DNA of 64,000 nucleotides from Nectonema munidae (GCA_030549495.1 JAUIRK010000106.1:434001-498000), one strand, 5' to 3'; positions 12,101-27,100 are shown, counted from the stretch's first letter. Notes: generated by a model from the letters alone, not told the origin. Program-made: numbers and translations.

Positions 12101-15100
12101 ATCATTAAAACTTTCTAAAATTGTTGGAATTTTAAAGCACACTCAAAAGTTTCTACCAGAGCACATACTTTTGATCCTTCTTAAGACCCTTTTTCTTCCT
12201 TATCTTTCTTATAGCTTGGTAAACTACGGCCACTGCAATTTGACGACACTTGAAACTCTTTACAAGAAAGCTCTAAGAACTGTAGCTAAAGTAAGTAAGT
12301 TTTCTCACACAAATGAGTTGTTTCTTAGGTTCAACTTGATCAGACTCAAAGACTTGTATCTGCAAAGAGTTGGCACTTTTCTCCTCTCATGTCTTGACTC
12401 TCCTCATCAACATTTTCAAAATTTAATCACTTACACTACCAATGATAAATATTCCTTTAGAACTGTGTTAACTTTGGTGAAACCATCCTATCGACTTGCT
12501 TTATCTGTTTTGTGTGTGAAACATAAAGTTGTAGTCTTTTATGAAGAAAACAGAATGCTTCTAGCTGAATCTGGCTCGTCAATCAAAAAGTTCGAAAAAT
12601 TATTTAAAAACTACGTTATTTCCCAATATGCACAGCAAGGTCCCTGCAATGAAAAAAACTGTTACATATGCTTGAGTTCTTTCAACTAGTCCTTATTTAT
12701 TTTTTTAGCTAGACATTCGATTTTTTTTTCTCTTCTCTCTTTGTGACAAATCCTATAAGCGGTTTACACAAACCTTTGGGTTACACAAAAATTGTTAATT
12801 TTTATATCATTTCAAATGTTTTAATATGTCTCCTTGGTTTTTTTTTTTTTTCACTTTTCCAATTTTTCTATCTTTAATATGACAATAAACTTACTTACTT
12901 ACTTATGTCTCAAGAAAAAATAAGAAGAGGATACGTAACTTTCAGAAAAAATTAGGAGTCAAAGAAGAGTGTGATAAAGGTATGAAATGCATTCATATCT
13001 CTCATGAAATGTGTCTTTACAAACACAAATTGTAGCAAAATATTCCTGTTGTAAAAATTTTTTTAAAAGAATTTTCCATCAAAAAATTTGTTTGTGCATT
13101 TTAAAATTTTTTTTTTCCTTTATAACTCTGAATGGTGTTGTTTATTTTTTTGCATTTTGAAATTAATGTTTTGAAAATAATTTTGATAATATAAAATAAA
13201 ATATACAACAATAAGTCTTATCTTTAAAAGCTCAGTCATCAATTTGCCGACAATTCTTGCTAACTTTCGTCTATCATGGCTGATTGAAAAATGGCCTAAA
13301 ATTTCCTAACTTTGGCTTCCTCAAACTTGCGTTGTATCAAAGTTGTTTGTCTCTCTCGTCAAATTCAACACAATGGCATTCAATTGTATATTGATAATGT
13401 TCTAAGAATGATGAAATCTGATTATTATATCATCTAAATTGATTATAAATAAAAGCAATTTTCAAGAAATTACCCACTAACTTTTGGCAAGCCCGCATAC
13501 AAAGACTTTTTCTCAAATACGCCATTTTGAATATGACAGAAAGTCCGATCGTATCTTAGAGATATTTCTAGATATTTTCTATGAATAAAATATTAAAAAA
13601 AAAAAGTTTTAAAAAATAAAAATTATTTGAGCTTTTTTTTTTATTGTTTTAGACCAGGGGTTCCTAACCTTTTTTTGCTTATGGACCCTTTGAGTGATAA
13701 CCTTATGGACCCCCATGATCTATAAGAGACATGTATAAATATGTATATTCAAATAGGTAAAACCTTTCAATTTTAAAAAAACGAATATAATTTCACATCT
13801 AAAGGCTTCCTTGAACAAGATAAACAAAAAATATACGACATGACTTTCAAATAAAATCCAATATACATCCAGGCCGCGTTAATCAAATGGCCAAGTAGCT
13901 AGAAATTACTGTAATCAACTTCATTCAAACTAAACATGGAATCATAAATACTATTGGCTAATAAGTGTATTGTAGAATTAACTTGTAACTCTTATTACAC
14001 AAAAAGGAATAAATATAAATATTTTGTGGTATCCGTCGCTCAGTCAGTAGTAATTTAACATTTTAGGAAATTGTTGTCGTTACATACATGCTGATTAGAT
14101 AAAAATGAGTAATATGGTCATCAGATGTCCAAACCATATAAAATATACTTACATCCGATTTTTATTTTACTCTTATACACGTTTTAGTATACACATTTTA
14201 GAATATATTGCATAAATAGCTTGTCAATTAAGCGCTAAAAGCAGTGGATGCTGATAACTCATTTGTTATTTGTTTACATATCCTTTATTTGTGGCAAAGA
14301 CTTCATGGACCTCCTTGCTGTGTTAAAAGGACCCCCAATATTCATATTTTTGTCCATGGACCCCCTTAAACTCCCCGTTGGGAAACCTTGTTTTAGATCA
14401 ACAAATATTTATGCTGGGTTAGAATCAGTGTTAGGGATAGGATTAGCCTATTTGTTTTTCAACAACCTCTTGGGAAAACACAATAGTGCTAATATAAGGG
14501 CAAAAAGACGATGTTCAGAATCATTCGCCCTTATTTCTTTTTCTTTTAGTTTAGAATTTTAAATTGTGTGATGTATATACCTTAAATGTATAGGTGCCAG
14601 GGCGAACATCAGTCAAGTCAATCCATTGGCAGTCGATGTTGTGCTCGTATATGTCAGCACATCCTGGGTGGATTCCTTGATCGCCATAATTCTCACATTT
14701 GTACCTTTGGAAATTTTTTAAAATTTTTATCATCCAAAGAAAGAAAGAGTTTCGCTTTAAAACCCAAAGTGCCAATAACTTATGATTTCTCACTAAAATG
14801 AATAAGATTTGATACGATTGAACAGATTGAGAGATTTGCAACATCTTTATTTATCATTTGCTTTTCAAAGTTTTGTATCGTAAGCTATAAACTCAGTTTT
14901 CATCTATTTAACCATGTCCAGTAATTTTTTAAACAGTTTAAAATTGTTCCGATTTTGCTTCAAACGAAGGCTAAATGCAGTGATAATAAATTTTAAAATA
15001 TTTTGTTTGGACGTATGTTGAAATAGTTCATGAAAAGTAATAAATTTTAGATCAAAAACCCCAATTACAACTTGTGAAGAAAAATTGTTGGCAAACTTTA

Positions 15101-18100
15101 ATTGTGAAAATGTGAACAAAATATAAGAGCAGCATTCTATTTCATAATGTTACTGTCAGTCTTCCGCACTTTAAGATCCCATTTTTAACAAACCTATCAA
15201 AAGTAATCTTGGAAGTTTTCGCATTTTCAAAATAAAAAAATCTAGCTTTATTCTTTCTAAATTTACACTCAATAATCAATTTGCTTTCGTATTTTCAAAA
15301 GAAATTATTTGTGAGTTGGGATCTAAAAATCTTCCATTTAAAAGACGTGTTGGACCATATTTATTCGTATCCCGTGTAATGGTTGTCGGAACTTCTGAAG
15401 GATATACCTTGTAAAGGAGATGGGTATTTGTAAAGTATGCAAGTGGACCACTGATACAAGTTATACATGGTATAAGCTAGCTACGCAAATGCATGCTGTA
15501 CCTTATAAAGAAACGTAAAATACTTTTTTTTGTTCTTTAAATCAAATCATATATGTAGCCAAGGAGGGGGGGGGGGGCTTTTTCGCCAAAATTTTTTGTT
15601 AAGGAAAGTATTTTGCATTGTTAGGTGCATACAAAGTTTTTGAGTTACTTTTATAATTTTTTCGTGCACCCTTGTTCAAATTCCTTACTACCAAACGGCA
15701 TCAAACTAGTTACTTTTGGGAAATTTACTTTAGGTTTTTCAAGAACACTATCATTGTAAAATTTTTTTATTACTTTACTAAAATAGCAGCTTTCAGTTTT
15801 TTGTTGATCAAAAGGGATTTAACTTTTTTGGTAACTAAATTAATGGTATCTTTTTCACAGAATCAAGTAAAGGTTCACGTTGTGTTGAATTAACAAAATC
15901 AATATTTTCTGGGTTAAAGTTAAGCTTTGGGTAAGGACCTAACGCTAAACGCAAGCTTTTAAAAGATAATAGATCTTAAATATAAAGATATCTGCGAGTC
16001 TACGACAATTATTCAACAACCCCTCCCTCTCTGGACAGATATTCCTTAATACAGCTCCCCCTAAAACAGTTAACCTTCAATAGCACCCGTGTTAATGGAA
16101 TGAAAATCCTTTCCTTTAAAATTTTTAAAATTCGATTAAAAAATAAAGCTGACGATTAGTCTCAAAAGTTCTGGTGCTCAAATGTTTAAATAACTAAGTA
16201 ATTATCTACTGATCTTTTGGGTTAATTATACCCAAAATACTGAGTTTTGTGTCGTAATTGTCGTGAAACGGACATTTATTTTCACTTAAACGAATTATGA
16301 TTGAACTATTTATTGATATACAAATGAATAAACAGTTTGAGAAGGGTTTTTTCTTATTGCCCCGCCTCTTCTGAATCCGCCACATAAAATATCCTATCTT
16401 TAAATATAATTAACCTCTGGTCATATAAAACTAGTTTCATTTTTAAAAAACTTCGCCTCAAAGGCTTATTAGTTTGCAATTTTGCAGTTAATTCAGTGAC
16501 AGACCCTCAGTTTCAGGGTAATGAGAAGTGGTGGTGAATGTGGGAGCAGGATGTCGTGTATCTTACGGCTTTTCAATTTTGTGTTTGCACTCGTTGTCTT
16601 CCAGGCAAAAACTAGCTTTGTGGCCTTGTGCGACTCTTTTGTGCGCAGCATCGAGCAGTGCGTATTCGCTGAAGACGTCCATGCTGTGGTAATGCCTAAA
16701 ATATCAACTTCTTTTTCTGATTTCCGCGAAACTTGAAACGCTTTTTATACAAAGGGAAAGATCATGAGCGAAGTAAGATCGTATTTTTACCAGTAGAAAC
16801 ACATTTATTTTTTATGTAAGGAGTTGGCGATTTTAGGGAGAGATGGTCTGTTTCTCCTTACATTTAGACTTTTCATTAACACACACTATTTAGATTTACA
16901 ATTGTATTATATGCATTCTTGGATCACCAATGACCAAACTTGGTATTGCTCTTTATTTTTTAAATTATAAACTTTTTATAACTTTCATTTTGAATTTTAT
17001 TTTTAACGAAAAGTGATCAATTTACTCACAAACAATGTTATTTATTTGGATATTAGATTTCGAAGCACTATATTATTTGAGTTGAAGTATTATCTTTTAC
17101 ACATTAATATAATTTTTATAATGTTTTTTTTTTAATTTATTTTTTATCTAAACAAAAATAAATATACATTTTTGTTATTTGAATGACATGAAATTAGTGT
17201 ATTTAGAATTTTTTTTAGTTAAAATTAGTTTCATTTATTTTATCTTGAAATTTTTTTTCAATAAAAAACACAATTTACACTTGAAAATCAATAACTTTGA
17301 GGCCTATGACTTTATTTTTAAATTAATGGATGAATTTCTCATGATATCTAAAATATTAACCAAGAAACTCAGGCCAAACAGGAAATAAAATAAAGAATTA
17401 ACATCAGCCAAAAGAAAATATAAAGACGAATGCGTTCAATATGGTTTTATAGTGACGGAATAAATTATAATTCTAAGGTCCTTATAAAATTCCTAAGAAA
17501 TTGAAGAAAAGGAAAAAGAAAAACTATTCAACTCTCTCTCTCTCTGGCAAAAAATCCTAATCTGAAATAAAATTTTGTCAGCATTCGCCATTTTATAAAT
17601 GAAGGCGAAGAAGCAAAAATTTTGGTTTGAAGCGAGTACCTAAGAATAGACGGAATAGAAGCTAAAAACTTACATATGACACATGTGCCATTCCCAATCC
17701 GTTTTCGGAACATGAGTTATGAAGTCTGCGTTGCCCATGTTGACGATTCGACTGGTGAAGCGAAGCAATTTTCTAGTTATGTACGGAAACACTGCAAGTA
17801 AGATCGCAAAGTTTAGACTTTGGGAGTGAGTTGGAATATAAGAGTTACTGTAATCATCTTCTTTGACCTCGTATGCGCTACGGGATAGACAGTTTTCTTC
17901 CATTGCACACCTGAGAAACATCAATTGCTTTTCTTCAATGTACATCGTTTTCTCTATCAGCTTTTCATCTGGTACCAAGTCTGCCAAATCTAATTGCATA
18001 CGTTTCATCAAATCAATGCACGCATCCCCTTTGCATTTCACTCAAAAAAAGAAAATGTTGACTACTTTTCCAAATCAATTTAAGCAAAACTGGTTGGAAT

Positions 18101-21100
18101 AAAAAATGCAAAAGTGATATGTTTCATATAGGATTTTATATAGGTTTTATATAGGATTATTTTATTATAATTAATAAAGTACTTTTTTTTCTTCTCGGCC
18201 TTAATTCTAAAATGGCAGATGAAGACAACTGTATCTCTGTATCACGCTTTTAGCATCCGTTTATTGTTCTGCTTCTCCAATTTCCTTTTTTTTTGCTCGT
18301 CTCAAATACCACAATTTAGTAAGGATGCCTAAAAGAATTCGTCAGCAAACCTGGATTTTTTTATAAAACTAATGAAGCAAGATCGTCCCAGTCATCCAGC
18401 CAAATACTATCTAATTTTTATGGTCAAAAGATACTCATATAAAAAAGATTACTATAAGAAACTAATCAACTGTTTGAAAAAACATTTTTACCCTATCCAC
18501 TATCACTCCTTTTCTAAAGTAAGAAAAAAGAACCATGTCCTCCCTTTCACAGTTTAAAAAATCCTTGTTTGCCGATTTCATTCTATGATTACAACTCTTC
18601 TCCTCTTTTGCTTTGAATATTGTGTTTCTGCTTGATACCATTTATTTTTTACTCACAGTTCCATACACTAACATGTTATATTCATTTTCGATTATATACA
18701 TCATGTTTAATTAACAATAAATTAAATTGAATTGAATATATAAGCAGTAATTTTCGTGGTCCGATATTTTTTCGAACGGACATTTGACCGAAGGAAATCT
18801 GGCCGAAGTTGTACAACTGTAGCGATTTAGCAAGTCAGGTTTCAACAAAATTTATTATTTTTTTATTAAATCTTATTCACTTCCAAAAAAACTATTTCAA
18901 TTTATAGGTAAGGGAGGCTCTGCTAGCCTGCATGCATAATTTATTTGTATTAACACATCATTAATAAAAGTTCAATATCATTATTATAGAATTTAATAGT
19001 AATATTGCAATAATAGCTTGCTTTTCTCCTTGTTTTGCATACTTATATACATTTATCATATGCTTTCATAGTTGCCAACATGTTGGAGGGGGGGGGGGCA
19101 AAATCGGCAGAAAGATAGGGGCGGAAGCTCTAAAAAAAGCCAAATGTCAAATAATAACCCTTTGAGGCTAATAAATTTATGAAAATGGGAATTATATAAA
19201 TTTTTATTCTTTTCCCATTAATTATGTTATCAGAAGCCTGAGCTAATTTACAATAAAAATAAAATAAGAAAGATTTGTTATAAATTAATGAGAGAATGCA
19301 TTTAAAATATGGTGAATAGATAACAAATTTACCGCAGGGCAACCTTTTATTTTCGCATTCCTATTTTTTTTTAAATATTTTAGAGACAAACATGGTATAT
19401 ATATTATTAAGTACATATAATCGCATGGAGCAACACTTTTTCTTCATTCGTAAGTCTGTGCCTTCTTAAAATTGGCAGTATCTTATCTTCGTTGGAGATT
19501 TCATTGTATAATACTTTTTTTCAGCATCTACACTCGCTTTTTAATTTTGAAATATAAATTTTAAAAATAATTTTTAGTAAAATGAATTTCAAAACATTAT
19601 TTAATAATTATTAAAAAAATTTGTTGCATATAAAATGTAGATCTCCTACCTAAGTAAATTTATGACACGTAGATAATACCCTAAAGTAGCACGAATAAAT
19701 GTTCTATTTTAAGAATGTCGGCTATTTAGTTCGTACGTTTACTACATTTTCTCCCAAATGTCCTGCCGAAAATGTTCATCGGCAAAATGTCTGTTTAACC
19801 AAATACCTATCAATCAATTGTCCGTTTCCTCAAATGTTTGGGAGCCATAATTTTGCTTAGAAACTGTAATTTATTTAATTACATTTATGTAATGTAATTT
19901 GTAGTATTTTAAATGTATTTAATTACATTTGTAGTTTATTATTTAAAATTTATCAAGTTGAGTTTTTTATACACGTGTTTCTAATTTCGTTTATTTTTCA
20001 ATGGATATTCTTTTTTGTTTTCGTTCGAATCATTCCAAAAATCTTTGCGTTCTATTTGAATATTTTTTATTGCAAAAGCGTAACTGCACATTATGCTTTC
20101 AAATGGAAGGAAAAGTTTCCAAGCGAATTGAGATCAAAATCATCAGTTCCATGTACACGTCACCCAAGACATACTCGCTAACCTTCGAAATAATAAGCGT
20201 CCAAAAACTACTCATTATGGGAAAACTTACATATTTTTTATTTTTTTCCAAAAATGCCAAAAATCTATGAAAAGATTTACATTGCGAAAAAGTTTTAAAT
20301 GTTATAGATGGCGTTTATTTCTTGTTTTTTAAGATTTATGTTAAAATTATTTTCAATTTCTTACTTTTTATGTTATTATATCGAAGTAAGTTGATATTTT
20401 GAAAATGAGAGGTATGTAATTTTTTAATATTGGCATAATTTTCAATAAAATTTTGAGTCAAAACATTGCAAGGCCGCTCAGGCCCTATACCGAGGGTTTT
20501 TAAAAAAGATTGCAATAAATTTAAGAGGATTCCTAGAGAAACAAATTTCACATCCTAAATAAAGTTTTAGGATAAAACTATAGATTGCATTCGCGAACTG
20601 ACACCTTTACTAACAAACAACAAACCAAACTATTTACTTAGTTTTTCGACCAATTAACTTTTAAGTTCCTTGCATTGCAATAATCACTTCTTCTATTATC
20701 TCTCAAAATTCAGAACTGCTGCGAAATTGCATTTAATTTCCTCATTCTGTGCATTTAGATAAAAAAATTGCATTCATACTGGCAATTTTAAAACTAATTT
20801 TGGAATAAAAATATTTTAAAACAAAAAAAATTAACTGAAAAAATAAAAAATTTAAAATTTAATCAATTTAAATGTGTTTCTCTTAACTTCATAAAATCAA
20901 AGCGATATATGAATTTTTAAAAAAAAATGAACGCAAAGAAAAAAGCTGAATCATATTAATAATTTTTTAGTTAAAAATACAATTTTCTTTCAAAAGTGTT
21001 TTAATAAAATTTGTACAGTTTTAAAGGAACGGATAATACCCCTTGATTATAAACGGAATTAGTTTTATCACAATTTGTTATAAGTGAAAACTACTGCGTA

Positions 21101-24100
21101 TATAACTAATACTACCTAACAGTCTGCATACCTTTTTGACTAGCAGAAGACTAAATCCTTCCTTTTCAAGTAGTTTACTTAAGTATTGATGAAATTAATG
21201 TGAATCAAAGTTGAAGTAGTTTCTGAAGAATAAGGAATTAATTTCATTCTATGAGGAATTTTTGTAGATACGCCTCCTGCTGATCCACAAGATATTTTTG
21301 TTTTGAATTGAAACAGCTTATTTCTTTTTCTTTCCATTAACTTAGATATTTTTCCATATTTATGTAGCTAACATTATACTAAAATATTTCCCTTACTTAA
21401 TTTTATTTAATTGGCAAAATTCCACAAATAAATTTATAAATGTCAGTTTCAAAGAGTGTTTTATTCGGCCTGTAATGCCTTAATTTAACAACTGTAACTT
21501 CAACACTATTTAACTTACAATGCTAGCAACTATAGTTAATTAATCAACTAAAATTAAAAATACTTTTATTTAAAATAAGTCAAACATAAGATAGCGGAAA
21601 AAATTGTTCTTGTGAACAGGCAATGCCTTATTGAACGTCGAATAATGTGAAAGAAAGAGTTGAAATTGGTCGTTATATATAGACAGGTGGCATTTAATAT
21701 AGAGGAGGTAGTTTTTAAATCGGGACTGATTGTAAATTTTATATTTATAAAAATAATTACAACGCCCTTTTTTCCAAACTGGGTGTTTTCTACCGTGTTT
21801 TTTTTGTAATTTTTTCTTTCCGCCATAATTTAGAGTTAGATCTCGATAACGCGAAGGATTCTGCTTCCTAAGTGATATCCTTTTGGTATGCAAGATATTT
21901 GGATTCACTTTCTCTTTCATTTTCTTTCATTTTTATATGATTTCTTCCATTACAGTAAAATTTACAGGCTTTTGTCTGATATCAATGTCCTTATTAGATT
22001 AAAATGTGATATTTCAGATTAGAATGCTTAGCAAGACAACGTGTCACTATTTTGGACATGTTCAGAATAAAGAGGTGTCTGTGAGAAATTTTTTTGCTGT
22101 ATATGCATTGTAAATAGCTAGAATTCAAATTTTTTTTTTTGCAAATTAAAAATGATGACTGCAAAAATAATTGCAAATTAAAAAGGGGAATATGCGAAGT
22201 AAAGTATTCTCTTACGTGTAGTGCAAACAACTGCAGCTGCTCTTTTCCCAGGAAAGCACCTACTTTCATTTTTCCCTACAAATCTCTCATGATCGCATTT
22301 TTCTATTCTTGGACTTCTTTTGTCTTTGCACGTGATTGTCCTGATCAGGAACTCTTTATTCGAAAAATAGATATCCGTAGTTTTTGCCTAGAAATTAAAT
22401 ATAATCAGTTTCTTCCAAATTCCGATATTTCTGCTTTTGTTTCCTTTCTTAAAATTAAAATTAATAAAAGCTGTTTCGCATAAAAATCATTTACCTGGAT
22501 TCAAATCGTTTTTACCTTTCGATTCCTACTTTTTGTAGCATTTTACGTTAACCATTCGAACTAAGTTAAAATCTTTGCTACAAAAGTAACAACGAAAGTT
22601 TCTTCTCAACAAAGTCATTTTATTTATTACTTAACTTGAAGAAAATTTGTGAATAAGAATACTTTGAAGGCAGGATCCAGATTGTATTATAGATTGAAGT
22701 ATTCCTGCAATGCTTGTGATATATAGAGTTTTTAAAGGGGATAGGTTAGTAGATTGCAATTTTATTGTATTAATTACAATGAACATTATGTCAAAACATT
22801 GCTTATTTTTTCACAGTCTCAAGTTATCATTGTAAAGGAATGAAAACCTTAGATGGCTTCCAACACAAGATAAATACTATTTGAGGTGCCTAAGACATGC
22901 AAAATTATTTTTCGGTATAGCAATATAAAATACCATTTACTCATTTTCATTTACCAATTTAAATTTTAAACGTAGATGGTGTTAAATTCGACAAAGTAGG
23001 CAAACATCCTTGTTCAAAAGATATATAATTACACCTAATAACGATCAATGCATCATGACCGGAATAGTCACCGCTTACCTTTCACATTGATATGCTTCAC
23101 ACTAGCTTACCAAATCCTTCAGGGGAAACGAGTTTTATCACATCATTCCAATCAACGCATATGGCACGCAATCCTTCAACAATTTGGTACACACTTATTC
23201 AAACAGAATACGAAATGAATGCAAATCCACCTGTCACGCCTCACAAAGACCCTACTCTACATCTAACAACTTTTGTCATGGACTCATCCGTTGATTTTAG
23301 GCCCAGCACGATGTACTTGCTAGACCCCATTTCATAAACTGTTCAATATATGCAGGTTTAATTGTATTTAAGAAAAGAGATTTGTTAAAAATTGCGTCAT
23401 GAAATTGTATATGAGTAGAATTTTTTTCTTAACTTAATAAAATCAAAATGATGAGTGCTAAAAATTTTTTATTTTAAAGACAAATTTATGTTGGCTTTTA
23501 GGTGCAAAATGGGTAATGAAATTTTGAAAACTCAATTTTTAAGTTTTTTTGAATAATAAAATTTTTAAACTTCATTAAAAAATTTTTTTTATATCAAGAT
23601 TTATTTTCTAAAACTCAATTACCCAACAGAAGACAGACTAATGCATTGCATGGGCAACCTTTGTTCACGTGTGGGCCTGATTATGTTTTCCAAGACTGGT
23701 TACGGGCCAGGGGCCCTAATTATAGATTTACAAAATATGTATGCATACATAGTTATACTTATTTTATACTATCCATTACACATTTATTAAACTACTGATA
23801 TTTATCAATATGATTTTATATATTGATCGTTTACTTTTAATAGAAAGGTTCAGGAAAAAAGCTAAAAATGAGAAAAATTATTTACTGAAACACATTGTTT
23901 ATTAATCTTGTAATTACATATAAGAAAAATTGTAACAAACCTCATTCTAATGCGAAATTTGGACTTGGTGTTTTATTTACCAGTGTCTCAATGCTTGGTG
24001 AAATGCTGGAGGCGGTTACTCTTAGGTTATTTTCAAGGTGATTGTCCGTCAGCCTTGATCTTCTTTTTGATTTTGCATATTTCATTTTCGTAAACAGCTG

Positions 24101-27100
24101 CTCACATATATAAGTACCCTCGAATAGCGACATTTTCTTTCTTGCAAAATCTGTGATCCTGTGGAAAGCTTATTTAGGTAGATTTTTATAAAACTCCCCC
24201 AACGAATAATCTCTCATTTTTCGTCTCAAATCTTAATTACCTTGAAGTTCAATCAATTCCATCTGCAGTTCCTCTCAAGTTTCCTCAACATTCATATCAA
24301 ATGGTGAAGAGAAAACACGTAGATTAGTTTCTTGTGAACTGAAATATTGAAATCTACTGATGAATTCTTTGTGAATTGATATAAGCTCATCAGTATAGGA
24401 AGTGCAGCCTGCTTTGTAATGATTTTCTAATGTAGGGAAATGGAAAGTATTACCATTTCTCAGCTGTTTTTCCCACAATTGAATTTTGTTTCGGAATGTT
24501 CGGATATGACTGTACAACGAACAAATTGGCCTTTCCTTGCAATTTTGAATTCAAGTCATTCAGATATGAAATAAATTCCACAAGAAAAGCCAGATCTATT
24601 ACCCAGCCATCATCACTTAATTCAGGGATCGATTTGCCTTTCATTTCCATAAATTGGAAAATTTCACTCCTAAGATCATAAAATCGTTTTAACATTTTTC
24701 TTTTGCTCAACCATCGCACCTCACAGTAGTAAATCAGATCCCCATATTTTGCCTCGACATCATCAAGAAATTCTTTACTCGAGATTTTATAAAATTGATA
24801 CTCGAAACTACTCTACACATGATGGGTTCAAATTTGAGGGACTTGGCACACAAATTCTTTTGGAGAATTATGCAGTGGAACACAGAAAATTCTTTTGTGT
24901 CTATGTTCATAAAAGTTAACTCAGAAGTTAAGCCAACTTTATTACCAACCATTGCATTGGCACCATCTGTTGCTAAACCATGAACTTTTTCGAAATAGAA
25001 AATTAAATTTAGCAATTAACATTTTCAATTCTTCAAAAATATCCTCTCCACTGGTAGTGTCTTTCATGGCTTGAAGACAAAACATTTCTTGTGTGATATT
25101 AAATCGTTATCAATTCCACGTACAAAAACTGCAAGTTGGGCTGTATTTGCCACGTCTGTACTTTCATCAATAGCCCAAGAAAAATACATAAAATTCGAAG
25201 CAAGTTCTTTCAAGACAGTTTCTATATTGGTTGCAAGTTCATAAATCCGTCTTGTTACAATTCTACAAGACAATTTAATATTATCCATTTCTTTTTTTCT
25301 TCCTGGACACAAAATTTCAACCACTGCTTGTATTTTTTGAATGTTTTGCAATCTTCTCACGGACAATATAAATTCTTTTTTTTATGACAATTGAAAAAAA
25401 TGTATTATTATTATTATTATTATATATTTGGTTCTTTGTGAACTACTAGAGCCAAATGAGATATTTAGGCCTCTGACCATGATGGTATGTTCAGACTAAC
25501 TGAATACATAAATATGGGGAAATCAAGAAAGACAAAATCCAACTTTATTTAAAGGGATTTACCAAATGATGGAAAAGGGATTAAAGATTATATTCTTTAA
25601 GTGCTTCTTAAAAGAATATCTTTTACAAATGCACTAATTCAATGAGTCAAAAGTAATAAAATATTTTTTTTTTATGAATTTAAATCCATTTTAATTATAC
25701 CGGTACTGACTTAAAGTTTTTCAAAGGTCCCCGTGGGTCGGATGAAAAGCCTCCGTTGGCCGAATTTGAGCCGTAGGTTGCCCATGCATGGACTAAAGAA
25801 TACAAAACTTAATTCGAAAAAATGCCAACTTAATTTGGAAAAAAGGAACTTAAATTGGAAAGCGAAAATGTTATATATAGAGATTATAAAGAAAAAATGA
25901 ATGTGATTGGTTGTTTTTCTCCCATCAGATTAATTTTAGATCGCTTTCCTAACTTTTTCTGAACACTTTTTGGTTCAGAAATATTTTAGAGGACGCCAGA
26001 TTCTGATACTTTTATATGTTCGTAATGTAGTTAGCTTTTACTTATTTTGAAATTCCTTTGAGTTTCGTTGTTTGACACTTATTTTTTAGAAAATATTAGC
26101 CAACTTTAAGAATATAAGTATCTGTCATGGTAGTCTCCAAGGAATTTCGTTAACCTGTAATTACCGTCTATGAATTACTGGAGTTGGATCTTTAGCAAAA
26201 AATAAACGCTTACATGAGTAGCTTTTGACGCAAACCCCAGACCCATTTGTTTGCAGACGACGTTTGCTTCAACGAGGGTCCACTTGTTAGCACAAACCAA
26301 TCCCCAACTCTTTCCTTCTCCAAACTTCACTTCGAGGTGGCCTTCAGAGATGCTGGAACCACCAACTATCCTCATATAAAAATCTTGGCCTTTACTCTGA
26401 ACACAAAACGTCATTTTGCTCAAAACTTCGCGTTTACCTTCCGTCCTAAATTACCGTTGTTATCGAAAGGGATTTCGCTTCAAAGTCTCTGCACTGAACA
26501 CCCGCTGCTTCAAAAGAAGAGCAGTCGTGCTTGCCCCACGGATGCGATCGGCATTCTTTCAAGCTGTTCTCTTCGCCGAAGCACTTCACGTTATCCAGCC
26601 AAAATCCGTCTAATTAAATCGCATTCTTTATCATCAAACTGGTTGAAAAGTTTTTCAAAATGAATTCAATTGCGAATGTCGTAAAATTGTAGTCATTTGA
26701 TTAGCGCATAATTTCACTCACGATATTCAAAATAGAGTTAAAATATGTTTCAATAAAATAATAGTTACTTTTAGTAATTATTTAGTTAGTTACGCGTTAG
26801 TTAACTATAATTTTAATGAACGGCGTGTGAAAATTATCAGGAAACATATTCACGTGTAAAATTGCACAAAGTTAAATTACTGCAGACAAATTACCTATAA
26901 CCACTATAATTATGTATTAATTTTATGGTTCAATTATTCAAACCCATTTGCAATTTGAAATCGATTCCTGTGACACACAAGAGTGAATAAATATAGAAGT
27001 AGAACCTGGATTATGCCCACTAGAAGTAGGCCTCCAGAACTACTATGCTTGTATCCCAATTTCTTTAATTGTCAAATATGCATTGAAGAATCAGTTGGAA

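Noticed and set aside
14248-14562. Plus-strand 104-codon open frame with a hydrophobic start
   Set aside because: It runs from the hAT MITE into LOXL intron sequence next to exon 8 and matches nothing.
15546-16384. hAT element bounded by TAGCCAAGGAGGGG and TGTGGCGGATTCAG
   Set aside because: The two ends are only loosely similar and no target duplication was found.
16521-16736. Plus-strand 71-codon open frame
   Set aside because: Antisense of LOXL exon 7.
21566-21920. Two overlapping minus-strand open frames rich in Lys
   Set aside because: Low-complexity AT-rich translation inside LOXL intron 4, with no family motif.
22139-22483. Plus-strand 114-codon open frame with many cysteines
   Set aside because: It is the antisense of LOXL exon 4, whose minus-strand reading has splice sites, phase and SRCR cysteines.
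26247-26663. Plus-strand 138-codon open frame
   Set aside because: Antisense of LOXL exons 2 and 3.
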